Source: Tianweitania populi
Lineage (GTDB): Bacteria > Pseudomonadota > Alphaproteobacteria > Rhizobiales > Rhizobiaceae
Reading direction: 5' to 3'
NCBI RefSeq assembly: GCF_014652875.1
Contig: NZ_BMZQ01000002.1
Location: 1,237,501-1,301,500 of the forward strand
Length of the DNA: 64,000 bases
Numbering within the stretch: the first letter of the stretch is position 1; each line of letters starts with the position of its first letter. The notes under the pieces were generated by a model. The model saw only the letters and a program-made list of their open reading frames with translations, was not told the DNA's origin and did no database searches. Made by a program: the position numbers and the translations under genes. Of the stretch, positions 16,901 to 25,472 are shown one piece after another.

Positions 16901-18079
16901 CTATCCTTTGACGAAGAGCTGGCGCGGGACGTTGGACAGGCATTCCACGCCCGCTTCGGTGATCGCGATGCTTTCCGTGATTTCCAGCCCCATGTCGTCC
17001 AGCCAAAGCCCCGTCATGAAATGGAAGGTCATGCCGGGCTTCAGTTCGGTGCGATCACCTGGCCGCAGGCTCATCGTGCGCTCGCCCCAATCCGGGGGAT
17101 AGGAAAGGCCGATCGGATAACCCGTGCGGTTGTCCTTGATGATCCCGTAGGTCTTCAACACCGCAAAGAAGGCGTTTGCGATATCTTCGCAGGTGTTGCC
17201 GGGCTTGGCGGCTGCGAGGCCGGCTTCCATGCCTTCAAGCGTGGCCTTTTCGGCATCGAGAAAGGCCTGCGTCGGCTTGCCCAGGAAGACGGTGCGCGAC
17301 AGCGGGCAGTGGTAGCGCTTATAGGCCCCGGCGATCTCGAAGAAGGTGCCTTCGCCGCTCCGCATCGGCTTGTCGTCCCAGGTCAAATGCGGGGCGGACG
17401 CATCGGCGCCTGAGGGCAGCAGCGGCACGATGGCAGGATAATCACCGCCGAACTCCGCTGTTCCGCGAATACCTGCATCGTAGATTTCGGCCACGAGATC
17501 GCATTTGCGCATGCCGGGCTCGATCACGTCGACGATCCGCTTGTGCATCAGCTCGACGATGCGTCCGGCCTTGCGCATATAGTCGAGCTCGGTTGCGCTC
17601 TTTACCGCGCGCTGCCAGTTCACCAGGCCTGCCGCATCCTTGAAACGCGCATTGGGAAGATGCGCTTGGAGCGAAGCATAAGCGGCTGCCGAGAAGTAGT
17701 AATTGTCCAATTCGACGCCGATGACGAGCTTGTCCCAGCCGCGCTCGCCGATGATCTGCGACAGGTAGTCCATCGGGTGACGCTCGGTGGACTGGACGTA
17801 ATGGTCGGCATAGCCGACGATGTTGTCATGCGCGAGATAGGCCGTTCGCTTCGCGCCGTTGGCATCCTGCTTGCGTCCGAACCAGACCGGCTCTCCGGTC
17901 GGCGGCACCAGAACGCATTGGTGCACGTAAAAGGACCAGCCGTCATAGCCGGTCAGCCAGTGCATGTTCGAGGGGTCGGTGACGATCAAAAGCTCGATCC
18001 CCGCCTTATCCATGGCGGTCCGCGTCTTTGAAAGACGCGTCGCATATTCGTCGCGCGTAAAGTTCAGCGTAACACTCAC
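16901..18079 (-). CDS. doeA: ectoine hydrolase DoeA (EutD), M24 peptidase fold
   Basis: A 392-residue protein of the M24 (Xaa-Pro aminopeptidase/creatinase) fold. It opens the ectoine ring to N-acetyl-diaminobutyrate. Characteristic segments are DPSNMHWLTGYDGWSFYVHQ (N-terminal domain) and EIAGAYKRYHCPLSRTVFLG plus GLWLDDMGLEITES (C-terminal pita-bread domain). The start is a GTG that overlaps the eutC stop (GTGA). The flanking doeB and ehu genes make this assignment stronger than a generic aminopeptidase call. Confidence 0.93.
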   Translation of the reverse strand: MSVTLNFTRDEYATRLSKTRTAMDKAGIELLIVTDPSNMHWLTGYDGWSFYVHQCVLVPPTGEPVWFGRKQDANGAKRTAYLAHDNIVGYADHYVQSTERHPMDYLSQIIGERGWDKLVIGVELDNYYFSAAAYASLQAHLPNARFKDAAGLVNWQRAVKSATELDYMRKAGRIVELMHKRIVDVIEPGMRKCDLVAEIYDAGIRGTAEFGGDYPAIVPLLPSGADASAPHLTWDDKPMRSGEGTFFEIAGAYKRYHCPLSRTVFLGKPTQAFLDAEKATLEGMEAGLAAAKPGNTCEDIANAFFAVLKTYGIIKDNRTGYPIGLSYPPDWGERTMSLRPGDRTELKPGMTFHFMTGLWLDDMGLEITESIAITEAGVECLSNVPRQLFVKG

Positions 18080-19089
18080 GCTGCATCTCCCATTGTGGTG
18101 TCGTTGTCGATCATCTGTCCGCTTCCGGCGTTCTGTGCGCGGGTAAGGGCCAGATTGGCGATGGCGGTGTCCTGAACGCCGGTTCCGGTCAGGTCGGCGA
18201 AAGTGATATCGTCTGCGCGACGACGGCCCGTCGCCGTTCCGGCGATGATGGCGCCGAGTTCATCAAAGCTCCGGTCGGGCCTGACGATGCCTGCTTCGAT
18301 CGCGTGATGCAGTTCGCCTAGCTTGCATGTTTGCGTCAGGCGATCGGCGACATAGATCGCGCGTTCGAAGACGGCCGGGTCGATCTCGTTCTTGTGCTCG
18401 GCATCCGACCCCATCGCGGTCAGGTGCTGGCCAGGCTCTAGCCATTCTGCCAACAAGATGGGTTTCTCGGCAGGCGTCGTGGTGACGACGATGTCGGCGC
18501 CAGCGACGGCGTCCTTCGCATCGGCCACGGCAGTGACTTCGATCCCGTGTTCCCGCGAAAACGCGTCGGCAAGCCTTTGCGCGTTTTCCGGATCGCGCGC
18601 CCAGATACGCGCTTCCTTGATCGGACGCACGAGGGTGAGTGCCTCAAGCTGCAACCGCGCCTGCATGCCGGCACCCAAGATCGCAGCACAGCGAGCGTCA
18701 GCGCGTGCGAGATGTCTGGCTGCGACCCCACCGGCGGCCGCAGTGCGCACATCGGTGAGATAACCATTGTCGAGCAGCAGCGCGTCAACAAGGCCGGTGC
18801 GGGAGTTAAACAGGATCATCAAGCCGTTCAAGCTTGGAAGGCCGAGTTTGGGATTGTCGAAGAAGCCGGGGCTGACCTTGATGGCAAAACCGTCAAATCC
18901 AGGCACATAAGCTGTTTTTACGTCCACTTCGCCACGGAATTCCGGTATGTCGAGACGCAGAACCGGCGGCATCGCGACGGGTTTGGTTGCAAGAGCTGCG
19001 AACGCCTGCTCCACGCAATCGACGGCCGAGAGATCGAGCTTGACCACGGCTCGCAGGTCTTTTTCCAGGAGGATGCGGACGCGGCTCAT
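18076..19089 (-). CDS. eutC: ornithine-cyclodeaminase-like dehydrogenase EutC
   Basis: A 337-residue protein of the ornithine cyclodeaminase/mu-crystallin family, with Rossmann motif AILGAGMQARLQLEAL (about 130-145) and dinucleotide-site follow-up VVTTTPAEKPIL. In ectoine clusters EutC accompanies EutB and is thought to complete conversion of hydroxyectoine to ectoine. A longer in-frame extension lies upstream, but the ATG at 19089 overlaps the eutB stop (ATGA) and begins a normal-length protein (MSRVRILLEKDL). Its end couples to doeA. Confidence 0.9.
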   Translation of the reverse strand: MSRVRILLEKDLRAVVKLDLSAVDCVEQAFAALATKPVAMPPVLRLDIPEFRGEVDVKTAYVPGFDGFAIKVSPGFFDNPKLGLPSLNGLMILFNSRTGLVDALLLDNGYLTDVRTAAAGGVAARHLARADARCAAILGAGMQARLQLEALTLVRPIKEARIWARDPENAQRLADAFSREHGIEVTAVADAKDAVAGADIVVTTTPAEKPILLAEWLEPGQHLTAMGSDAEHKNEIDPAVFERAIYVADRLTQTCKLGELHHAIEAGIVRPDRSFDELGAIIAGTATGRRRADDITFADLTGTGVQDTAIANLALTRAQNAGSGQMIDNDTTMGDAA

Positions 19090-20105
19090 GCGCTGGCACC
19101 TTCCATGATCGCCTTGTGGCGAGCAGGGTCGATGTTGCGGCCCGAGACGATGATGGCGGTGGCGCCTTTGAGGCTCACTTTCTCCGAAAGGATGGCGGCG
19201 ATGCCGACAGCGCCAGCTCCCTCGACAACTTCGTTCTCGGCGCGCTCGGCATGGCGGACACCAGTCGCAATCTCGTCTTCGGTCAGAAGGACGATCTCGT
19301 CGAGGAGGTCGCGGCAAAGCGCGAACGTAACGCTATTGGCAAGGCCGATCCCGCCGCCAAGCGAGTCTGCGAGCGTTTCCTCTTCGCGGACGAAAATAGG
19401 TTGCCCGGCCGCGAGGGACGCATGCATCGCGGCACCGCGCTCCATGGAAATGCCGACGATGCGGGCTCGCGGCTTGCGCGCCTTCACTGCAACTGCGACA
19501 CCGCCTGCGAGACCGCCTCCGGAGAGCGGAACGAGCACCGTGTCGAGATCAGGCAGATCCTCGACAAGTTCGAGACCGATCGTGCCTTGCCCGGCTACGA
19601 CATCGACTGCATCGAAGGGCGGGATCGGCACCAAACCGCGCGTTGCAACAAGTCGTTCAACTTCGTCCTGTGCGTCGTCCTGCGATGTGCCGATTATACA
19701 GACTTCAGCACCAAGTGCCTTGATCGCTTCGACCTTGTTGGCGGGAACGAGCGCCGACATGCAGATGGTGGCAGGCACGCCAAGCTCTTTCGCGGCGTAA
19801 GCAACAGCCCGCCCATGATTTCCAGTCGATGCAGTGACGAGACCGCGCTGGCGCGAGGCTTGATCGAGAGCCAGGAGCGCATTCATCGCGCCCCGGAGCT
19901 TGAAAGCACCGATCGGCTGACGAGTTTCGAGTTTCAGGTAAACTGGCTGTCCGCTCTCCTTCGAAAGGGAGGGCGATTGCACCAGCAGAGTGCGGACCAC
20001 ATGGCTTCTGATCATATCCGCGGCATGTTCGATCGCTGCCAAAGTAACAGGCAGGTTTGTGTTTTCAGCTATGCGGGACAGATTTTCTTGTCTCATGATT
20101 GTCAT
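19086..20105 (-). CDS. eutB: hydroxyectoine utilization dehydratase EutB
   Basis: A 339-residue fold-type II PLP enzyme of the threonine/serine dehydratase family. The PLP lysine lies in GAFKLRGA (about residue 69), the phosphate-binding loop is SGGGLAGG, and TGNHGRAVAYAAKELG is the family block. EutB is proposed to dehydrate hydroxyectoine or its hydrolysis product. The start has no strong Shine-Dalgarno; Met4 is an alternative. Upstream is a 64-bp AT-rich spacer, a probable promoter. No eutA-type gene lies next to it. Confidence 0.9.
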   Translation of the reverse strand: MTIMRQENLSRIAENTNLPVTLAAIEHAADMIRSHVVRTLLVQSPSLSKESGQPVYLKLETRQPIGAFKLRGAMNALLALDQASRQRGLVTASTGNHGRAVAYAAKELGVPATICMSALVPANKVEAIKALGAEVCIIGTSQDDAQDEVERLVATRGLVPIPPFDAVDVVAGQGTIGLELVEDLPDLDTVLVPLSGGGLAGGVAVAVKARKPRARIVGISMERGAAMHASLAAGQPIFVREEETLADSLGGGIGLANSVTFALCRDLLDEIVLLTEDEIATGVRHAERAENEVVEGAGAVGIAAILSEKVSLKGATAIIVSGRNIDPARHKAIMEGASA

Positions 20106-20129
20106 GTTGAGAGCGAAGTAAAATCATGT

Positions 20130-20144
20130 CAATTGATATAATTG
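20130..20144. promoter_or_regulatory. candidate operator upstream of eutB
   Basis: The spacer between eutB and enuR is sharply AT-rich and holds CAATT-GATAT-AATTG, a 5-bp inverted repeat, 25 bp upstream of the eutB start. It is a possible binding site for EnuR or the AsnC-type regulator. It does not clearly match the repeat upstream of enuR. Confidence 0.35.
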
Positions 20145-20169
20145 TAATGATTCAATAAAACGTGGTTGC

Positions 20170-21618
20170 CTATCCTATTGAACCGATGTCGTAGATCGGA
20201 GGCAGTTGCTCAAAGGCTTGCTTCACAGTCACAAGCGCCTTCCTCAAGCTGTCCCGGCTAAGCCGGCCGCCGAGGCAGATGCGGATGCCGCCGCCGTGGT
20301 TTGGTCCCGCGATGAAGGGTTCGGATGGTGTCACGGCGATGTTTTGATTGGCGAGCGAGCGGACCAATCCGTCTTCTGTCCAGCGTGGCGGTACCTTGAG
20401 CCAGGCACAGAGTGCGAGCGGATGGGTTGACGCAATGTGGTCGCCGAGAATCTCGGTGGCGATTGTTTGGCGCGCGGACGCTTCTTCGCGCTGGATTGCA
20501 AGCAGCTGACGCGCTGTTCCGTTTTCGACCCAGCGGCTTGCGATCTCGCCCGCCAGATAGGTTCCGCTCCAGCTGGAAACGCGCAGGATGGAAGCGGCCC
20601 GTATGGAATAGGCCGGCGGCACGACGAGATAGCCAACACGCAAACCGGTCAGCACCGTTTTCGTGAAACTGGTGATAAAGAAGCCGAGCTCCGGCAGCAT
20701 TTCCGTTATCGAGGGCAGGGCGTCTTCGATCAGTGCGCGGTAGACTTCGTCCTCGATAACAAAGACGCCATGGCGCTCCGCAATCGCGGCGATGGCCTGC
20801 CGCCGCGCCGCGCCCGCAACGTGGCCGGTCGGATTGTTGAGGGTGGGGATGAGCACAAGCGCGCGCACACCGCCAGCGGCACAGGCAGCTTCCAGAGCAT
20901 CCGGCAACACGCCTTCCGCATCGGTAGGAAGACCCTTCAAACTAAAACCCAGAACGTTGGACAGACCGATGATGCCGTGATCGGTGAGGTTTTCGCACAG
21001 CACGACATCGCCGGAGCGGACGACACAACTAAGGGCCAGAAAAATACCGTGCGCGGCGCCATTCGTGACGAGAATACGCTCTGGGCCGGGGGTCACCCCA
21101 AGCGGATGCAGCCACGCCTGCGCGGTTTCGCGGTGGCGCATGAGACCGGCGATGGGGCGACAGGGGCGCATAAACGCCGCGACATCGCCTTCGGCCAATT
21201 CGCGGAAGATCTCGCGCGAAGCGTTTTCATGCGCGTCGAGATAGGCGGCGCGGATAATGGAAAGATCGAGCACTTCGTTGGGGCTGTGATCGAGCATCAT
21301 GCGCCCGGCGCGGTCCGTCACCCGCGCCTTGACGAACGTGCCGCGCCCGATCTCGCCACTCAGATAGCCGAGACGTTCGGCTTCCTTATAGGCCAGGCTC
21401 ACCGTCTGCACGGAAAGGCCAAGCGTGCGGGCAAGATCGCGATGCGTCGGCATGCGGTCCATCGGCTTGAGCACACCGGAGTCGATGTCCGCCATGATCA
21501 GTTCGGTCAAGGCCGCATGCTTCGTCCCGCCCTTCTGCTTGACGAAAGCGGGTTGCCACCTCTCCGCCTTGATGGGCGGGGTCGGCCTGGCACCCGATCG
21601 GTTAGCGGATTGACTCAT
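20170..21618 (-). CDS. enuR: EnuR, MocR/GabR-type regulator of ectoine utilization
   Basis: A 482-residue MocR regulator: an N-terminal GntR winged helix (about 35-105, with DLARTLGLSVQTVSLAYKEAERLGY) joined to an aminotransferase-like domain (about 130-470). The PLP-binding lysine is in SFTKTVLTGLRVGYLV (about residue 314). EnuR is known as the repressor of ectoine catabolism and responds to the pathway intermediate N-alpha-acetyl-diaminobutyrate bound through PLP. Its place inside the eut/doe cluster supports this name. A period-20 direct repeat sits 47-72 bp before the start. Confidence 0.92.
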   Translation of the reverse strand: MSQSANRSGARPTPPIKAERWQPAFVKQKGGTKHAALTELIMADIDSGVLKPMDRMPTHRDLARTLGLSVQTVSLAYKEAERLGYLSGEIGRGTFVKARVTDRAGRMMLDHSPNEVLDLSIIRAAYLDAHENASREIFRELAEGDVAAFMRPCRPIAGLMRHRETAQAWLHPLGVTPGPERILVTNGAAHGIFLALSCVVRSGDVVLCENLTDHGIIGLSNVLGFSLKGLPTDAEGVLPDALEAACAAGGVRALVLIPTLNNPTGHVAGAARRQAIAAIAERHGVFVIEDEVYRALIEDALPSITEMLPELGFFITSFTKTVLTGLRVGYLVVPPAYSIRAASILRVSSWSGTYLAGEIASRWVENGTARQLLAIQREEASARQTIATEILGDHIASTHPLALCAWLKVPPRWTEDGLVRSLANQNIAVTPSEPFIAGPNHGGGIRICLGGRLSRDSLRKALVTVKQAFEQLPPIYDIGSIG

Positions 21619-21664
21619 GAAATTGTCTCGTTTCTCACAGACGATTTCATGACATTATCCACGC

Positions 21665-21690
21665 TCAAACGCCAGTTTGAAGCGTCAAAT
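21665..21690. promoter_or_regulatory. candidate EnuR operator (MocR-type direct repeat)
   Basis: TCAAA occurs at 21665 and 21685, a spacing of 20 bp, and overlaps a perfect inverted repeat TCAAAC-GCCA-GTTTGA (21665-21680). MocR regulators such as GabR and PdxR bind direct repeats on one face of the helix. The element lies just upstream of enuR, in a place suited to autorepression. Confidence 0.5.
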
Positions 21691-21785
21691 GGGCGGGATA
21701 ACCGGAATTTACTGCCGGAAAACACCGGTTTGGCGCCCCGGATTCGGCATTTTAGCCGGTATTTCGACCGCTTTTTCCGAAATTT

Positions 21786-21801
21786 CGGGTCCGTAGACCC
21801 G
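21786..21801 (-). terminator. hairpin downstream of doeD
   Basis: Perfect 6-bp stem CGGGTC / GACCCG with a 4-base loop, 54 bases past the doeD stop. No convincing U-run follows, so termination is possible but weak. It could separate doeD transcription from the enuR promoter. Confidence 0.35.
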
Positions 21802-21855
21802 CATTTTCGCCGTCGTGCCGGGCAGGCCGACCAGGTCCGCCCAGCCTCCGAGGGA

Positions 21856-23259
21856 TCAGACTTTCTGACCTTCCTGGACCAGTTCATCCATGACCGACCG
21901 CACGGCGCTTTCCGCGATTGCGACGATTTCGTCGATCTCGGCCTTGGTCGTCACCAGCGGTGGCGCAAATCCGAGGATGTCCCCATGCGGCATGGCGCGC
22001 GCGATGAGGCCGCGATTGCGCGCGGCTTTCGACACTCGGGCGCCAACCGTCAGGCCGGGCTCAAAGCGCGTCTTCTTCTCGCGATCCGCCACGAACTCGA
22101 TGGCGCCCATCAGGCCGACGCCGCGCACCTCACCGACGATCGGGAACTGTGCGAATTTGGCTCGAAGCTGCTCCTGGAAATAGCCGCCCACTACGCGAGC
22201 ATTGCCCGGCAGGTCTTCCTTTTCGACAATGTCGAGGACAGCGTTGGCGGCAGCCGCACCAATTGGATGGCCGGAATAGGTATAGCCGTGTGAGAAGGAT
22301 CCAACGCGATCGGCACCGTCTTCCATGACCTTGAACACCTTCTCGCCGACAATGGCGCCCGACAGCGGGAAGTAGGCGGAGGTCAGGCCTTTGGCGACCG
22401 TGATGAGGTCCGGCTCAATACCGTAATGCTGTGACCCGAACATCGAACCGGTGCGCCCAAAACCGGTAATGACCTCGTCGGCGATGAGTAGGATGTCGTA
22501 CTTCTTCAGAACGGCCTGGATCTCCTCCCAATAGTTCTCAGGCGGCGGGGTGATGCCACCGGTTCCAAGCACCGGCTCGGCGATAAAGGCGCCGATCGTG
22601 TCGGGATCTTCGCGCAGGATCAACGCTTCCAGTTCCGCTGCACGACGCTTGGAAAATTCCACCTCGGTTTCGCCGGCTTCCGCGCCCCAGTAATGATGCG
22701 GTGCGCCAGTGTGCAAGATGCCGGCGCGTGGCAGGTCCATATGGTCATGATAGAAGCTCATGCCGGTCATGGAACCGGAAACGACGCTGCAGCCGTGATA
22801 GCCGCGTTCGCGCGAGATGATCTTCTTCTTGTTCGGCTTGCCGCGAAGGTTGCTGTAGTACCAGACTAGCTTGGCCTGGGTCTCGTTAGCGTCCGAACCG
22901 GACATGCCGTAGAAGACTTTGCTCATGTTGCCAGGCGCCATCTTCACAAGGCGGTCGGAAAGAATGGCAAGCTCATCCGTCGTGTGGGCGGCGTAGGAAT
23001 GGTAGTAGGCGAGACGATAGGCTTGCTTGGCAATCGCTTCGGCCACTTCGGTGCGGCCATAGCCGACATTGACGCAATAGAGACCGGCGAAACCGTCGAT
23101 CAGCTCTTTGCCATGCGCGTCCTGGATGCGGATGCCCTTGGCCGTTTCGACAATGGTGGGGTCGCCCATCTTGCCGGACGCGAAATCCTTGAGCTGTGTA
23201 AACGGATGCAGGACCGAGTTGCGGTCCATCTCTGCGATCCGGGTGAGGTTGATGGTCAT
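21856..23259 (-). CDS. doeD: class III aminotransferase DoeD (diaminobutyrate transaminase)
   Basis: A 467-residue class III PLP aminotransferase. Family blocks include GSDANETQAKLVWYY, LIADEVITGFGRTG (Asp that binds the PLP pyridine) and TVAKGLTSAYFPLSG (PLP lysine, about residue 285). In the ectoine pathway DoeD transfers the amino group of 2,4-diaminobutyrate, giving aspartate semialdehyde. Start set to the ATG at 23259, with AAAGGA about 10 bases upstream; an earlier TTG in frame is less likely. It lies 14 bp after doeC, so the two are co-transcribed. Confidence 0.9.
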   Translation of the reverse strand: MTINLTRIAEMDRNSVLHPFTQLKDFASGKMGDPTIVETAKGIRIQDAHGKELIDGFAGLYCVNVGYGRTEVAEAIAKQAYRLAYYHSYAAHTTDELAILSDRLVKMAPGNMSKVFYGMSGSDANETQAKLVWYYSNLRGKPNKKKIISRERGYHGCSVVSGSMTGMSFYHDHMDLPRAGILHTGAPHHYWGAEAGETEVEFSKRRAAELEALILREDPDTIGAFIAEPVLGTGGITPPPENYWEEIQAVLKKYDILLIADEVITGFGRTGSMFGSQHYGIEPDLITVAKGLTSAYFPLSGAIVGEKVFKVMEDGADRVGSFSHGYTYSGHPIGAAAANAVLDIVEKEDLPGNARVVGGYFQEQLRAKFAQFPIVGEVRGVGLMGAIEFVADREKKTRFEPGLTVGARVSKAARNRGLIARAMPHGDILGFAPPLVTTKAEIDEIVAIAESAVRSVMDELVQEGQKV

Positions 23260-23273
23260 GATCAAGGGTCCTT

Positions 23274-24752
23274 TCAGGCAGCGAGATTGCCGAAGCAGAT
23301 GTATTTCGCTTCGAGATATTCGGAGAGGCCGTGGCGCGATCCTTCGCGGCCGAGGCCGGATTGTTTCCAGCCTCCAAAGGGGATCGGTGCGCCGGTGAAT
23401 TTAGGCGTGTTGACGGCGACCATGCCGTATTCGAGCCGGTCGGTGAGGCGCATCGCGCGGCTGAGATCGTTGGTGTAGACATAGGCTGCAAGGCCCATCT
23501 CGGTGGCATTGGCGCGGGCAATGACTTCGCTTTCGTCATCGAAGGCAAGGATTGCGGCGACCGGTCCGAAGGTCTCTTCACGCGCAATCAGCATGTCTTC
23601 TGTTACGTCGGCCAGAACGGTCGGGGGAACGAAGTTGCCGCCAAGCGGGCTGTCCTGACCGCCGCAAACGACGCGCGCGCCTGCGGTTAGCGCCTGCGCA
23701 ATCTGCTGCCGGCACTTTTCCGCCACCGATGGGCGTGTCATCGGGCCAATGTCGACGCCCGGTTCCAACCCGTGGCCGACGCTCAGCTGTCTAGAAGCTG
23801 CGGCGAAGGCTTCAACAAAGCCATCATAGATAGCGCGGTGCACGTAAATTCGGTTTGCTGCGAGGCAGTCCTGGCCTGAAGTCGCGAATTTAGCGCCCAT
23901 GCAGCCCTTTACAGCGGCGGCGAGATCGGTGTCGTCGAAGACGATGAAAGGAGCATGGCCGCCGAGTTCCAGTGACGCTTTCTTGATGGTGGCGGCCGAT
24001 TGCGTGAGCAGGATGCGGCCGACTTCCGTAGAGCCGGTAAAGGAAAAGGCGCGCACCTGTGTATGCTCAAGCAGGCGCTTGGCCAGCGGTGCGGCTTCCC
24101 CGGTCAGGACTTGAAACACGCCAGCTGGCATGCCGGCTTCCTGGCCAAGCTTGGCAAGCGCGAGCGCGGACAGCGGCGTTTCAGGCGCCGGTTTGACGAT
24201 CATGGTGCAGCCGGCAGCCAATGCCGCGCCCGCCTTGCGAGTGATCATCGCGGTTGGAAAATTCCAAGGCGTGATCGCCACAGCGACCCCGAGCGGCTGC
24301 ATTTGGACCGACAGACGGCTGCCGGGCAGGTGGCTAGGAATGGTTTCGCCGTAAGCGCGTTCGCCTTCGGCCGCGAACCAATCCAGGAAGTTTGCGGCAT
24401 AAGAAATTTCGCCAAGCGCTTCCGACAGAGGCTTGCCTTGCTCGGCGGTCATGATGACGGCCAGGTCCTGCGCATGCTGACGCATCAGGTTCGCCCAGCC
24501 ACGCAGGATCAGGCCGCGTTCGACAGGTAGCCGGTCGCGCCATTCCATGAAGGCATCTTGCGCAACCTCAACGGCTGCATCGGCATCCTCCAGCGTGCAG
24601 GCTGCCACGTCCGAAAGATGTTCGCCGTTCGCAGGATCGATCACCGCCAGGGTCTTTTCGCGCGCGACCCATGCTCCGTCCAGAAAGGCGCGGTGCTCGA
24701 GCAAATCCGGGCGGGCAAGATTTCGGAAGGCTTGGACAGCAATGCCTTGCAT
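23274..24752 (-). CDS. doeC: NAD(P)-dependent aldehyde dehydrogenase DoeC (aspartate-semialdehyde oxidation)
   Basis: A 492-residue aldehyde dehydrogenase of the succinate-semialdehyde branch. Catalytic Glu is in ELGGHAPF and the nucleophilic Cys in SGQDCLAANR (about residue 300); TPWNFPTAM and FTGSTEVGR are cofactor-site blocks. In the ectoine pathway this enzyme oxidises aspartate semialdehyde to aspartate, which enters central metabolism. It is the first gene of the minus doeC-doeD unit, divergent from the AsnC-type regulator across about 119 bp. Confidence 0.9.
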   Translation of the reverse strand: MQGIAVQAFRNLARPDLLEHRAFLDGAWVAREKTLAVIDPANGEHLSDVAACTLEDADAAVEVAQDAFMEWRDRLPVERGLILRGWANLMRQHAQDLAVIMTAEQGKPLSEALGEISYAANFLDWFAAEGERAYGETIPSHLPGSRLSVQMQPLGVAVAITPWNFPTAMITRKAGAALAAGCTMIVKPAPETPLSALALAKLGQEAGMPAGVFQVLTGEAAPLAKRLLEHTQVRAFSFTGSTEVGRILLTQSAATIKKASLELGGHAPFIVFDDTDLAAAVKGCMGAKFATSGQDCLAANRIYVHRAIYDGFVEAFAAASRQLSVGHGLEPGVDIGPMTRPSVAEKCRQQIAQALTAGARVVCGGQDSPLGGNFVPPTVLADVTEDMLIAREETFGPVAAILAFDDESEVIARANATEMGLAAYVYTNDLSRAMRLTDRLEYGMVAVNTPKFTGAPIPFGGWKQSGLGREGSRHGLSEYLEAKYICFGNLAA

Positions 24753-24847
24753 TGAAGGGGCTCCGTGGGTTTACAAGGAGAGTAACTGCAAGCAATCATC
24801 GATAGGCTGCGCCAATCTGCCAGTGTACGCAGGAAAACAGCTTCTTC

Positions 24848-24873
24848 ATGCAAAATACGCAGGATATCTGCAT
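24848..24873. promoter_or_regulatory. candidate AsnC/Lrp operator overlapping regulator start
   Basis: An outer inverted repeat ATGCA-N16-TGCAT covers the first possible ATG and reaches the second ATG of the AsnC-type gene. The position suggests autorepression and control of the divergent doeCD promoter. The internal match is poor. Confidence 0.4.
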
Positions 24874-25345
24874 GACCAACCTTGATCGCGCCGACCGCGC
24901 CTTGCTGGAAGCAGTTCAGAAAAACAATCGGCTAACGTCGGATGAGCTGGCCGAAGTCGCCAACCTGTCTCCGACAGCCTGCCAGAGGCGTTTGAAGCGC
25001 TTACGCGAAGAAGGCGTGATCGAAGCCGATGTCGCCATCATCTCGCCGAAGGCAGTCGGTCGCAGCGTTACGATGATCGTCCTCGTTTCACTTGAACGAG
25101 AGCGGGCAGACATCGTCGATCGTTTCAAAGCAGCGATACGATCCACAAAGGAGGTGATGGTCGGCTACTACGTGACGGGGGATGCCGACTTCATGCTCGT
25201 GGTCACGGCGAGGGACATGGAAGATTATGAAGCGTTCACCCGACGCTTTTTCTATGAGAACCACGATATCAAAGGCTTCAAGACGATGGTGGTGATGGAC
25301 CGGGTCAAGGCAGGTTTCGTTTTGCCGATCGAAGAGAAATCTTGA
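24872..25345 (+). CDS. doeX: AsnC/Lrp-family regulator (DoeX-like)
   Basis: A 157-residue feast/famine regulator: N-terminal helix-turn-helix (LTSDELAEVANLSPTACQRRLKRL) and C-terminal RAM effector domain (about 60-150, with GYYVTGDADFMLVVTARDMEDYEAF). AsnC-type genes accompany doe genes in several ectoine degraders (DoeX). I chose the ATG at 24872 because AGGA lies 8 bases upstream and the earlier ATG has no ribosome site. It is divergent from doeC, its likely target. Confidence 0.87.
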   Translation: MTNLDRADRALLEAVQKNNRLTSDELAEVANLSPTACQRRLKRLREEGVIEADVAIISPKAVGRSVTMIVLVSLERERADIVDRFKAAIRSTKEVMVGYYVTGDADFMLVVTARDMEDYEAFTRRFFYENHDIKGFKTMVVMDRVKAGFVLPIEEKS

Positions 25346-25472
25346 AGTGTCGCGCCGCTTATTCGATCCGGCTTGCGGGTTCCGACTGTTTGAAGAAGGC
25401 TGCGGCCGCACTTGCTTACGATCTCAAGACATCTCTGCTATCCGTTCATGAACTCGTCCACGCACCAACGGG

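Noticed and set aside
20437-22293. A 618-codon plus-strand open frame
   Set aside because: It lies antisense to enuR and doeD, which have clear family motifs; its translation shows no domain and low-complexity composition typical of shadow frames.
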